Shown here piece after piece: positions 8,580-17,428 of a DNA stretch of 64,000 nt (position 1 is the first letter of the stretch; every line of letters starts with the position of its first letter). Made by a program: the position numbers and the translations under genes. The notes beneath the pieces were generated by a model. The model saw only the letters and a list, made by a program, of their open reading frames with translations. It made no database searches and had not been told where the DNA came from. The DNA comes from Prolixibacteraceae bacterium UBA6029 (lineage in GTDB: Bacteria > Bacteroidota > Bacteroidia > Bacteroidales > Prolixibacteraceae), in NCBI GenBank assembly GCA_002429385.1, contig DIZL01000044.1, positions 3,211 to 67,210 of the forward strand, given 5' to 3'.

Positions 8580-10097
8580 TTATAGTGAATTATTCAATTC
8601 GATCAATTGATCAAGGTATTGGCGGTCGTTGGACAGCCTTGGTATTTTATTCTGACCGCCTGCCTTCCCTCTTTTTTTCATCCACTCATAGAACAAACCC
8701 TTTTTGGCTATCACCATGTGGGGCATCTCGAGGCTCAGATCCTTATGCCGTTTGGCCTCATAATCCGAATTGATGGTTTTTAGCGCCCCATCAAGCAACA
8801 ATATGAAATGAGATGGATCGTCAGGCTCTTTTTCGAATTCGATGACCCATTCATGTGCACCTTTTTGATGGTCCTTCATGTAAATTGGACCTCCGGTATA
8901 TTCTGAAATAATTGCATTGGTGCGTTCGCAGGCAATCTGAAATGCTTTTTCGGCATTATCGATAATCACTTCCTCGCCAAATGCATTGATAAAGTGTTTG
9001 GTGCGGCCTGTAATCATAAATTTGTAAGGATACTTGGAGGTAAACCGGATGGTATCCCCAATCAGGTACCGCCATAGCCCTCCGTTGGTTGAAATTACCA
9101 TTGCGTAATTTATTCCCAATTCAACATCCTGCAATGATATGGCATTCAGATGATCGGTACGGAATTCATCCATGGGAATAAATTCGTAGTAAGTACCATA
9201 ATCCAACATCAGCAACATATCTTTTTTGTCGGGTTCATCCTGTATCCCAAAAAATCCTTCAGACGCATTGTAGGTTTCCATGTAGCGCATGGCATCACTG
9301 GGGAACAGCTTTTCATACTGTTCGCGGTAAGGCTCAAATTTCACCCCTCCATGTGTAAAAACTTCCAGATTGGGCCATACCTCCAGTATATTGTTTTTCC
9401 CGGTAACTTCCAGCACCCTTTTCAATAACACCAGGTACCAGGAAGGAACTCCCGCAAATGAAGTTACATCCTCTCCCAATGAATATTCAATGATCTTTTC
9501 GATCTTCTCTTCAAACTCCTCGATGAGGGATATTTCAGTGGAAGGAGTCCTGTAAAAGTCAGTCCAGAAAGGGATATTCTCAATAATGATTGCTGAAAGA
9601 TCGCCGTAATAGCAGTTATTATTGTAATTATGAACTTTATGGCTTCCGCCCAGTGTCAGTGCTTTGCCTGAAAGAACCCCCGATTCAGGATAATTCTTCA
9701 GGTATATGGCCAGAACATCCCGGCCTCCCCGGATATGAACATCCTCCAGTGAATCTTTACTGACCGGAATGAATTTACTCTTGTCATTCGTGGTTCCTGA
9801 TGACTTTGCAAACCATCTGGTTTCACCCGGCCAAAGAAGGTTCTTTTCACCCATCATCATTCGTTCAACAGTCGGTTTGATGTCATCGTACGACTGAATC
9901 GGAATCCGTTCACGAAACTCCTTTTCAGAATGAATGTTCTTAAAATTGTATTTTAAACCGATTTCTGTGTTTGAAGCCTCATCCAGCAATTCAAACAGAA
10001 CTTCACGTTGAACTTCATGAGGATGTTTCTTAAACAGTTCGATTTGATATATCCGTTTAAAATTGACCCAATTAACGATTGAATTGATGACAGGCAT
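8580..10097 (-). CDS. GH3/JAR1-type acyl-adenylating enzyme
   Basis: A 505-aa protein of the plant GH3 auxin-responsive family, which in plants adenylates a carboxylic acid and joins it to an amino acid. Conserved stretches include SSGTTNDKSKFIPVS (109-123, the ATP-binding loop), YNASEGFFGIQ (about 280-290) and YLIGDTIRF with the downstream ITGRTKHFINAFGEE. Homologues are widespread in Bacteroidota, and the substrate there is not known. It is the first gene of the leftward group ending with recO. Confidence 0.88.
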   Translation of the reverse strand: MPVINSIVNWVNFKRIYQIELFKKHPHEVQREVLFELLDEASNTEIGLKYNFKNIHSEKEFRERIPIQSYDDIKPTVERMMMGEKNLLWPGETRWFAKSSGTTNDKSKFIPVSKDSLEDVHIRGGRDVLAIYLKNYPESGVLSGKALTLGGSHKVHNYNNNCYYGDLSAIIIENIPFWTDFYRTPSTEISLIEEFEEKIEKIIEYSLGEDVTSFAGVPSWYLVLLKRVLEVTGKNNILEVWPNLEVFTHGGVKFEPYREQYEKLFPSDAMRYMETYNASEGFFGIQDEPDKKDMLLMLDYGTYYEFIPMDEFRTDHLNAISLQDVELGINYAMVISTNGGLWRYLIGDTIRFTSKYPYKFMITGRTKHFINAFGEEVIIDNAEKAFQIACERTNAIISEYTGGPIYMKDHQKGAHEWVIEFEKEPDDPSHFILLLDGALKTINSDYEAKRHKDLSLEMPHMVIAKKGLFYEWMKKRGKAGGQNKIPRLSNDRQYLDQLIELNNSL

Positions 10098-10266
10098 GTA
10101 GAATGAGTTTCGGTGCGGTCAAATTTATTAAAAATTCTGACGTTTGCCTGATTAGAAATCTCATATAGTTAAGCCCAAAACGGTTCTTTGCATTGTGGGT
10201 TTGTTATCTGAAAACTTTTTTTGTTATTTTTACTTCAGTTTTAAAACATGTTTACACGAATCAACT

Positions 10267-10815
10267 ATGAATTATATTGATCTGGTCCTTGGCATTATCT
10301 TGATTATAGCTGCCATTCAGGGCTTTCGCAAAGGTTTTATTGTTGAGCTTGCGTCTCTGGCGGCATTGGTCCTGGGCATTTGGGGAGCCATTAAATTTTC
10401 GGATTGGACGGCTAAATTTATATCCGACACGACGAATTACCACTCTGACCACCTAAGTACCATTGCATTTGTGGTTATCTTTATTGTTATTGTTATTCTT
10501 ATTCATATTTTAGGCAAAGTACTTGATAATGCGGTTAAAGCTGTTGCACTGGGGTTCCTGAACCGACTGGCCGGAATTATATTTGGTGTATTGAAAACAG
10601 CGGTAATTTTGAGTATCCTCCTTTTGCTGTTCGATAGCATAGATGAAAATGTACACATCCTGCCTTCACAGCAGAAGACTGATTCAAAGATTTATTCGCC
10701 TATGAAACAGTTGGTCCCGACCTTGTTCCCGTTTATCAAACTCTGGAATTCAGACGACAAGGCTAAGCCTGAGGTAAAACCTGCCGATCAGAAACCTGCG
10801 GGAAAAACTACATAG
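10267..10815 (+). CDS. CvpA family membrane protein
   Basis: A 182-aa inner-membrane protein with four hydrophobic segments (about 2-22, 28-45, 62-84, 100-120) and the CvpA pattern IDLVLGIILIIAAIQGFRKG near the N-terminus. CvpA proteins are linked to colicin V production and envelope or bile-salt resistance in enterobacteria; the molecular role is unclear. The ATG at 10267 is preferred over a GTG at 10195, because the upstream extension does not resemble the family. The C-terminal tail is Lys/Pro-rich and probably cytoplasmic. Confidence 0.85.
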   Translation: MNYIDLVLGIILIIAAIQGFRKGFIVELASLAALVLGIWGAIKFSDWTAKFISDTTNYHSDHLSTIAFVVIFIVIVILIHILGKVLDNAVKAVALGFLNRLAGIIFGVLKTAVILSILLLLFDSIDENVHILPSQQKTDSKIYSPMKQLVPTLFPFIKLWNSDDKAKPEVKPADQKPAGKTT

Positions 10816-10866
10816 TTCAATCTTTGAATTTGTCAGGAGATTTCTCCTGTTAACCCATTCATTTTA

Positions 10867-10874
10867 TATCTTTG
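10867..10874 (+). promoter_or_regulatory. Putative -7 box (TATCTTTG) for tyrS
   Basis: TATCTTTG fits TAnnTTTG and lies 112 bases before the tyrS ATG. No clear -33 TTTG is seen at the right distance, so support is modest. If used, it leaves a leader of about 105 bases. Confidence 0.35.
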
Positions 10875-10985
10875 GGCGGATTTTTCGTTACGAAGGAAGA
10901 ATCAGTGAATACGGATTTTCTTCAGGATAGTAAACCGGAGAAAGCGGATAGTGAATAAAAGCGATAATTAACTCACACCAGATTG

Positions 10986-12278
10986 ATGAATTTTGTTGAT
11001 GAATTACAATGGAGAGGCATGATCCATGATATAATGCCTGGAACCAAAGAGCAACTCGATAAAGAATTAACCGCAGCCTATGTTGGGATTGACCCAACAG
11101 CAGATTCTCTGCATATCGGCCATTTGGTGGGAGTGATGATGCTGAAACATTTTCAGATCGCAGGTCACAAACCCATTGCGCTTATCGGAGGTGCAACGGG
11201 AATGATTGGAGACCCTTCAGGCAAATCACAGGAACGGAACCTGCTCGACGAAACGACTCTTCGTTACAATCAGGAATGTATCAAAAAACAACTGGCCAAG
11301 TTTCTTGACTTCGAATCGGATGCTCCCAATGCCGCCGAAATGGTTAACAATTACGACTGGATGAAGGATTTTAGCTTTTTGGCTTTTATCCGCGATATCG
11401 GTAAGCACATCACCGTTAATTACATGATGTCAAAAGACTCCGTCAAAAAGCGTTTGGACTCAGATGGCGGAGCAGGAATGTCGTTTACCGAATTCACCTA
11501 CCAGCTTGTTCAGGGTACCGACTTTCTGCATTTATACGAAAATAATAATACCAAATTACAAATGGGTGGTTCTGATCAGTGGGGAAACATCACCACAGGA
11601 ACCGAACTCATCCGCAGGAAAACAGGGGGCGAAGCATTTGCCCTAACCTGTCCATTGATTAAAAAGGCCGACGGAACCAAATTCGGGAAGACCGAATCAG
11701 GAAATGTATGGCTTGATCCTAAACTGACATCACCATTCAAATTCTATCAGTTCTGGTTAAACACTTCGGATGAGGATGCCGTAAGGTACATTAAGATTTT
11801 TACCCTTTTAACACAGGATGAAGTCTCGGAGCTGATCTCCAGTCATGCCGAAGCTCCCCATTTGCGTTTATTGCAGAGACGCCTGGCCGAAGAGGTTACC
11901 GTGATGGTGCATTCCCGTGAAGATTATGACCTGGCCGTTGAGGCTTCACAAATCCTTTTTGGACAGGGAACAGCCGAATTACTCAACAAACTGGATGAAG
12001 AAACCTTTCTTTCTGTTTTCGAAGGGGTTCCCCAGTTTAAAATACCTGCTACGGAACTGGAAGCCGGAATAAAAGTCGTTGATTTGCTGGCTGAGAAAGC
12101 AATGGTCTTTCCTTCCAAAGGAGAATTGCGCCGCACCATTCAGGGAAACGGATTAAGTATTAATAAGGGAAAAGTAACTGATGCCGAATTGATCATTACG
12201 AATGACTTTCTTATTGGAGAAAAGTATATCCTCGTTCAAAAAGGAAAGAAGAATTACTTTTTGTTAAGGACTGATTAA
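10986..12278 (+). CDS. tyrS: Tyrosyl-tRNA synthetase
   Basis: A 430-aa class I aminoacyl-tRNA synthetase that charges tRNA-Tyr. The HIGH motif appears as LHIGHLVG (about 41-48), the tyrosine-binding DQWGNIT near 194, and the KMSKS equivalent as KFGKTESG (about 231-238). An S4-like RNA-binding domain forms the last 70 residues (PSKGELRRTIQGNGLSINKGKV). The ATG at 10986 is chosen over an adjacent TTG three bases earlier. It stands as a single gene before a polysaccharide pair. Confidence 0.96.
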   Translation: MNFVDELQWRGMIHDIMPGTKEQLDKELTAAYVGIDPTADSLHIGHLVGVMMLKHFQIAGHKPIALIGGATGMIGDPSGKSQERNLLDETTLRYNQECIKKQLAKFLDFESDAPNAAEMVNNYDWMKDFSFLAFIRDIGKHITVNYMMSKDSVKKRLDSDGGAGMSFTEFTYQLVQGTDFLHLYENNNTKLQMGGSDQWGNITTGTELIRRKTGGEAFALTCPLIKKADGTKFGKTESGNVWLDPKLTSPFKFYQFWLNTSDEDAVRYIKIFTLLTQDEVSELISSHAEAPHLRLLQRRLAEEVTVMVHSREDYDLAVEASQILFGQGTAELLNKLDEETFLSVFEGVPQFKIPATELEAGIKVVDLLAEKAMVFPSKGELRRTIQGNGLSINKGKVTDAELIITNDFLIGEKYILVQKGKKNYFLLRTD

Positions 12279-12354
12279 AATTATACCGATATTCCGGTTT
12301 CTTTCATACTAAATTCACAACTATTTCGTTAAATTTTGACCAAAAGACCTTTCT

Positions 12355-13308
12355 ATGACAAACTTTTTTGATAATCAGAATCTACTTGCTATTCTGTTGA
12401 AATGGAAGAAACATTTAATCTCTGTAGGTATTCTCGCCGTTGTTTTATCAACGTTCTTTTCTTCCTCCTTGTTTATTAAGCCAAAGTATAAATCGACGGC
12501 CAGGATTTATCCAAGCAAAAACATTTATGTATTCAGCGATGAATCAGAAAGTGAGCAATTGCTTGAAATCATAGGGGCCCAGGATATAAAACTTCGGGTT
12601 ATTGATGCATTCGACCTCAGCAAGGAATATAAGGTCAGCAAACAGGATCCTCAATACCTGACCTACATGCTGACTGAATTTAATGACAATGTTTCGTTCA
12701 AGAAGACAGAATATGAAACTGTTGAAATACAGGTGCTGGATACCGATCCCAAGAGGGCAGCTGCGATGTGTGATTCGATCATTTCATTTCTGGATCAAAA
12801 GATATTGGCCATGCACCGCATTAAATACGAAGAAATGGTACGCATTTCAAAAAAGGACATGGACTTTATTGTTCATCAAATAGATTCAGTCAAGTCAATG
12901 TTGGATGTCATGAGGAAAAAATACAATATTCTGGATTATGCCGTGCAAACCAAAGAAATAACCAAAGGATTGGTCGATGTGATGGCAAAAGGGAAAGCAA
13001 ATACCCCCGGGGGCAAAAAGATTGAACAATGGCTGAAAGATCTTACTGAAAATGGCGGGCAGTATGAGTATTTGAAAAACCAGCAGATATTCCTTGTTAC
13101 ACAGATGGAGGGTCAGAAAAAGATCTATGATGAATCAGTTAGCAATGCTAATAAGAAGATTATTTACGGACAGCGCGTCCAAAACCCTGTCCCTGCCGAC
13201 AAAAAATCATACCCTGTAAGATCGTTAATTGTTTTGTTTTCAACGCTGGCAGCCCTTTTTGCCGCCATGCTTGTGGTTTTAGTTCTCGAAAACAAAAAAA
13301 GCGTATAA
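12355..13308 (+). CDS. Wzz/chain-length determinant family protein
   Basis: A 317-aa inner-membrane polysaccharide co-polymerase. A transmembrane helix at about 21-41 is followed by KPKYKSTARIYPSKN, the typical start of the periplasmic Wzz domain, then a long helical and partly coiled region (about 130-270). A second helix lies at about 287-310, after the Pro-rich PVPADKKSYPVRS. Such proteins set the length of exported polysaccharide. It lacks the Tyr-kinase domain found in some relatives. The next gene, a polymerase/ligase, starts 3 bases after its stop, so the two work together. Confidence 0.82.
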   Translation: MTNFFDNQNLLAILLKWKKHLISVGILAVVLSTFFSSSLFIKPKYKSTARIYPSKNIYVFSDESESEQLLEIIGAQDIKLRVIDAFDLSKEYKVSKQDPQYLTYMLTEFNDNVSFKKTEYETVEIQVLDTDPKRAAAMCDSIISFLDQKILAMHRIKYEEMVRISKKDMDFIVHQIDSVKSMLDVMRKKYNILDYAVQTKEITKGLVDVMAKGKANTPGGKKIEQWLKDLTENGGQYEYLKNQQIFLVTQMEGQKKIYDESVSNANKKIIYGQRVQNPVPADKKSYPVRSLIVLFSTLAALFAAMLVVLVLENKKSV

Positions 13309-13311
13309 TCC

Positions 13312-14775
13312 GTGTTTCAAGCCAGATTCAAATTTGCCCTGTTTTATATGATCTCGGCATTGTTTATTCTTTTGAATGCATATTTCCTTGTGAAAAAGCA
13401 TTCAATGATTATCAATGCCTTGCCATTTGCTATGGGCATTGTTTTACTGGCCATTTATGCATACGACAAGCTGCTATACCTGGTTGTGTTGTGTACCCCG
13501 CTTTCGCTTCCCCTCTCCGAATTAGTCCCCGGCTTACCGGTCAACATGTATTTGCCCACCGAACCTTTGCTGTTTGGAATCCTGTTGATTTTCATCATGA
13601 AATGGTTCGCCTCAGGGAAGTTTGACCGCGATATATTGGTTCATCCCGTTTCATTGGCTATTTTCTTTAGCTTGTTCTGGATGTTCCTTACCAGTGTGAC
13701 CAGTACAATGCCCATCGTATCTTTCAAATTCTTTCTGACTCGAATCTGGTTCATTGTTGGGTTTTACCTCCTGACAACCAAGCTCTTCGAATCAGGTAAA
13801 AATATTGAAAAGTATATCTGGCTTTATACACTGCCGCTGTTGATTGTGATATTTTATACCACAAACAGGCATCTGGGTTATGGGCTTTGGGACAAGCAGG
13901 CCGCAAATTTTGTCCCCAATCCGTTCTACAATGACCACACTGCTTACGGGGCTGCCATTGCCATGTATATTCCATTCTTATTTGGATTCTCGTTTACAAA
14001 ATTGTATTCACCAGTAATCAGGAATCTTATACGGATCGTTTTGGGGCTGCTGATAATGGGATTAATTCTTTCGTATGCAAGGGCGGCATGGTTGAGCATG
14101 GTGGCCGCTTTTGGCGTATGGATTATTATGCGTCTGAAAATAAGATTTAAACCTATTTTCGTAACTGTTTTGGTTACACTTTCCCTGATTTTTGTCTTCC
14201 AGAATCAGATATTGATGTATCTGGAGCGAAACTCCACTGAATCCTCCACCAATCTGGCCGACCATCTTTCATCGGTATCCAATATCTCATCTGACGCGTC
14301 CAATCTGGAACGAATTAACCGATGGAGTTGTGCCATTCGGATGTTTGAAGATAAACCATATTTCGGGTATGGTCCAGGTACTTACATGTTTAAATATGCT
14401 CCTTATCAGTTAACGGGAGAACGGACAATTATCAGTACCAATTCGGCAAACGGAGGGAACGCTCACAGCGAGTACCTGGGGCCAATGGCCGAATCAGGTT
14501 TTATGGGACTGGTCACTGTCTTGATCCTGTTTATTGTTGTTATATATACGGCTATACACACCTATTCGCGAACAAACGACAAGCGGCTGAAAACCATCGT
14601 GATGAGCGCTTTGCTCGGCTTAATTACTTATTACATCCATGGAATAATGAATGACTTTCTGGACTCCGATAAGCTTTCTGTCCCGTTCTGGGGATTTACA
14701 GCCATCATCGTCGCCGTTGATATTTATACCCGAAAAAATCCTGTAACTGAAGCAGTCCCCGTAAAGCAGGGATAA
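13312..14775 (+). CDS. O-antigen ligase/polymerase-like membrane protein (Wzy/WaaL type)
   Basis: A 487-aa integral membrane protein with about a dozen hydrophobic helices and one large periplasmic loop (about 300-395). The loop holds WSCAIRMFEDKPYFGYGPGTY and NAHSEYLGPMAESG, the hallmark of the Wzy_C O-antigen ligase/polymerase family, including its conserved His. It polymerises or transfers lipid-linked glycan at the outer face of the inner membrane. It starts with GTG 3 bases after the Wzz-like gene. The two genes appear alone, without glycosyltransferases, so they may serve a glycan made elsewhere. Confidence 0.82.
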   Translation: MFQARFKFALFYMISALFILLNAYFLVKKHSMIINALPFAMGIVLLAIYAYDKLLYLVVLCTPLSLPLSELVPGLPVNMYLPTEPLLFGILLIFIMKWFASGKFDRDILVHPVSLAIFFSLFWMFLTSVTSTMPIVSFKFFLTRIWFIVGFYLLTTKLFESGKNIEKYIWLYTLPLLIVIFYTTNRHLGYGLWDKQAANFVPNPFYNDHTAYGAAIAMYIPFLFGFSFTKLYSPVIRNLIRIVLGLLIMGLILSYARAAWLSMVAAFGVWIIMRLKIRFKPIFVTVLVTLSLIFVFQNQILMYLERNSTESSTNLADHLSSVSNISSDASNLERINRWSCAIRMFEDKPYFGYGPGTYMFKYAPYQLTGERTIISTNSANGGNAHSEYLGPMAESGFMGLVTVLILFIVVIYTAIHTYSRTNDKRLKTIVMSALLGLITYYIHGIMNDFLDSDKLSVPFWGFTAIIVAVDIYTRKNPVTEAVPVKQG

Positions 14776-14776
14776 A

Positions 14777-14805
14777 AAAATGGCCTGCACCTTGCAGACC
14801 ATTTT
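14777..14805. terminator. Bidirectional terminator hairpin
   Basis: A 13-bp stem with one mismatch (AAAATGGCCTGCA at 14777-14789 against TGCAGACCATTTT at 14793-14805) and a 3-base loop, flanked by A and T runs. It lies between the convergent Wzy-like gene and efp and can serve both. Confidence 0.75.
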
Positions 14806-14826
14806 CAGGTGGATAAAATTACCTGA

Positions 14827-15396
14827 TTATTTTTTTACCCGTTCAGAATAAGAACGGTCGCGGCTGTCAATTTTTAAAAGATCTCCTTCGTTAATAAACA
14901 TCGGAACCATGATTTCGGCGCCCGTTTCGAGGATGGCCGGTTTTAATGCTGTTGAACTGGCCGTATTCCCTTTTTCACCTGTAATGGTCGAAGCAACTTT
15001 TAGTTCCAGGAAGGCTGGCATCTCAACTGTAAGCGGAGTTTCGGTATCAACATGATAGTTGATTTCAACTACCTGTCCTTCTTTCAATAAATCAGAATTA
15101 TCAACTAAAACTTTGGCAATGGATATCTGTTCAAAGGATTCGGTATGCATAAAGTTAAACCCGGCTTCATCTTCATACAGGTATTGATATGGCCGACGCT
15201 CAATCCGCACAATGGTTATCTTTGCACCCGAACTGAATGTATTATCAATCGTTCTGCCTGTTTTTAGGTTTTTAAGTTTCGTTCTGACGAAAGCCGGACC
15301 TTTCCCGGGTTTAACATGCTGGAAAGATACAATCTGGAACAACTGTTCGTTGTATTCAATCGTCAACCCGTTTTTAATATCTGTTGTTGTAGCCAT
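14827..15396 (-). CDS. efp: Elongation factor P
   Basis: A 189-aa translation factor that relieves ribosome stalling at polyproline. It has three beta-barrel domains: a KOW-like N-terminus with the tip loop HVKPGKGPAF (about 27-36), where Lys32 is at the position that is modified in many bacteria, a central OB domain, and a C-terminal OB domain ending GDLLKIDSRDRSYSERVKK. The length is normal. It is monocistronic, convergent with the Wzy-like gene across a terminator hairpin. Confidence 0.95.
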   Translation of the reverse strand: MATTTDIKNGLTIEYNEQLFQIVSFQHVKPGKGPAFVRTKLKNLKTGRTIDNTFSSGAKITIVRIERRPYQYLYEDEAGFNFMHTESFEQISIAKVLVDNSDLLKEGQVVEINYHVDTETPLTVEMPAFLELKVASTITGEKGNTASSTALKPAILETGAEIMVPMFINEGDLLKIDSRDRSYSERVKK

Positions 15397-15494
15397 AGAG
15401 AATTTTAATTTAATTTCAAATCGGGTGCAAAAATAAAGAAATATTGTTGATACCGAATTTTTCTGCCTATTATTTCAAAACTATCACGGTCAAC

Positions 15495-16238
15495 TTATTG
15501 TTCTTGGGTCATTTGGCTGATGCCGTTAATTTTGTAAGCATTCAATTCACATTTGAGTGATCCTAGCACCAATTCAAATTCGGCGAAAATCGGAAGCCGA
15601 AATTGATCTTTTGTAATATAGATCTTCAAACTGTCCGATCCTTTTAAGAGCTGGCCCTTCGGAACCTGTGGGGTAACCACATAACATTCCTTTTTACCGA
15701 TCTTCGTGTCAATGGTCTCTATGCCAAGATACTGCAAATGCATGACAAATAATTCATCCCCGTGATAAATTGGTATTTCGATAGTTTTACCTGCAAGCAT
15801 GTCTTCAAAATACTTGTTTTGCCTGATGTAGAAGAAAACGCTGACCAAATCATTCACATTGTTTGGTACTTTTATCCGGCCCGATTTTAGGCTGAAGATA
15901 GAATCATGTTTCTGATCGTATGTGATTTCATCGTAGAAGCGATACTTTTTTTCTTTAACGTTACGAACGGATTTCACCGGAAGGAAGGTCCTTGGATCAA
16001 CCCAACTTTCATATACGTCGTTCACCTCAAAAAATTTATCCACCAACCCGGTTGTGCGGCCTCTCATCCGATAATGAATGACTTGATTCTTATTTAATTT
16101 TTCTCTTTCCGCAGTTAAAGTAGCTTTTCCACCTTTAATAAATCCAAAACGAAGAATGTATTCGATTTCTTCGAGAGGTTGGGCATTCATTTGGAAGGCG
16201 AAAGCAAACAAAAGGCATAAAACAAGTAAAATTCTCAT
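15495..16238 (-). CDS. DUF3108 exported protein
   Basis: A 247-aa protein with signal peptide 1-19 (LLFAFAFQMNAQ) and a DUF3108-like beta-rich body: EYILRFGFIKGGKATLTAE at about 26-44, then FFEVNDVYESWVDPRTFLPVKS and the FFYIRQ segment. The family is periplasmic or outer-membrane associated and its function is unknown. Its ATG overlaps the tsaB stop by 4 bases, so the two are translationally coupled, though no functional link is evident. Confidence 0.78.
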   Translation of the reverse strand: MRILLVLCLLFAFAFQMNAQPLEEIEYILRFGFIKGGKATLTAEREKLNKNQVIHYRMRGRTTGLVDKFFEVNDVYESWVDPRTFLPVKSVRNVKEKKYRFYDEITYDQKHDSIFSLKSGRIKVPNNVNDLVSVFFYIRQNKYFEDMLAGKTIEIPIYHGDELFVMHLQYLGIETIDTKIGKKECYVVTPQVPKGQLLKGSDSLKIYITKDQFRLPIFAEFELVLGSLKCELNAYKINGISQMTQEQ

Positions 16239-16945
16239 CCGAATATGTTTTTTTTTGAAACGAGGGCTATAAAATCCTTTAAATAAAAGGGTTCAAAATA
16301 AGCAACGTCTTCAAAATGGTTTTTGTTGTACGCGTCCCAAACCAATTCAACCATGTGTTGGGCCGATGCTTTAACGTCAGTTAAAAACAAAGCATTTGGC
16401 GAAGTTAATACATCTTTGCATTTATCAGAACCGTTACCAAAGAAAACAACCTGGTTTTCAATAAGTTCATCTGAAAGTGATATCTCGTTGATAATCTCGG
16501 CTGAAATGGGTTTCAGTACCTTTCCATCCTGATCAAGAAGCATGGAAAACACTTCCATTCGCCGGGCATCTATCATAGGACAAAACAGGAGTGAAGGACT
16601 TTCCGTCAGAGAATACTTTGATCGGTTCAGGGCAACGTGTTTGGCCATGGCTTCCAAGGTACCCACTGCGATCAGCGGTATGCCCCTGGCATAACAAATC
16701 CCTTTGGCAGTAGACACTCCGATCCTTAAGCCTGTATATGAACCCGGACCTTTACTTACTGCTACTGTCGCAAGATCACCAGGTCCGATGTTATTCCGGA
16801 CCAGTAAGTTTTCGGCAAAGACTGTAACAAGCCGAGCATGATTTTGCCCTTCCTTCGATTCTATCAGGTCAAGCAGCTTCCCGTCTTTGGCCAGGGCCAC
16901 GCTGCATATTTCTGTCGATGTTTCAATGATTAGAATAATAGCCAC
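16235..16945 (-). CDS. tsaB: tRNA t6A biosynthesis protein TsaB
   Basis: A partner of TsaD in making the N6-threonylcarbamoyladenosine modification at position 37 of ANN-decoding tRNAs. The ASKHA-fold motif IILIIETSTEICSVAL at the N-terminus and GPGSYTGLRIGVSTAKG in the middle are diagnostic. A GTG at 16945 gives the family-like start MAIIL; a TTG at 16966 would add seven residues. Length about 236 aa is normal. It is translationally coupled to the downstream DUF3108 gene. Confidence 0.92.
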   Translation of the reverse strand: MAIILIIETSTEICSVALAKDGKLLDLIESKEGQNHARLVTVFAENLLVRNNIGPGDLATVAVSKGPGSYTGLRIGVSTAKGICYARGIPLIAVGTLEAMAKHVALNRSKYSLTESPSLLFCPMIDARRMEVFSMLLDQDGKVLKPISAEIINEISLSDELIENQVVFFGNGSDKCKDVLTSPNALFLTDVKASAQHMVELVWDAYNKNHFEDVAYFEPFYLKDFIALVSKKNIFG

Positions 16946-16966
16946 AACCAATAGATTAGAGTACAA

Positions 16967-17428
16967 AATTATTCATATTAACTGATTAAAAGGCGTTTTG
17001 CATCAAAAATTTCTCAGGTACAACCAGCTAATCCACAGGCTTTCCCGATATGACTTTTTCATACCACTTTCATACCACTGTCATACCACTGTCTATACAA
17101 ATTCGAATATAATACGTAACAAATTCGACACAAATTCGTACCGCTTCGAATTTGTGTCGAATTTGTTACGTATTATATTCGAATTTGTATCGAATTTGTA
17201 TAGACAGTGGTATGACAGTGGTATGACAGTGGTATGAAAAAGTCATGGATCTTTACCTTAGGAATTCACCGCCGGAACAGGAGAATGGTGCGGAAGAATA
17301 CTACCACAAAGGGGCGCCTAAACATTGTCAGGGAAGGAATGTTAAAGAAAAGAAGATTTTTTGTCGTTGTTTGATGCAAGTTTAATCATTTGTATTAATT
17401 TTAAAAAAAATATTTGTTATCCATTCAA
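16967..17428. other. Divergent intergenic region holding an 11-bp-unit palindrome
   Basis: About 460 bases between tsaB and the LytTR regulator. It contains the long hairpin array at 17050-17246 and otherwise AT-rich sequence with no supported gene. A frame open through the palindrome (16998-17237) is not credible, because it simply reads the repeats on both arms. Confidence 0.6.
17050..17246. repeat. Giant hairpin of inverted 11-bp tandem units
   Basis: The left arm 17050-17138 reads ATGACTTTTT, then CATACCACTTT and two CATACCACTGT, a CT, then ATACAAATTCG, AATATAATACG, TAACAAATTCG and ACACAAATTCG. After an 8-base loop, 17147-17246 is its reverse complement with one substitution and one extra ATACAAATTCG unit. 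Every unit is exactly 11 bp. The arms pair over about 89 bp, longer than any protein-operator palindrome I know. Confidence 0.93.

Noticed and set aside
16998..17237. 79-codon open frame across the 11-bp palindrome
   Set aside because: It encodes the repeats from both arms and starts and ends within them; no protein family resemblance.
17050..17246. CRISPR array
   Set aside because: Units are 11 bp, contiguous, inverted between arms, and there are no unique spacers or cas genes.
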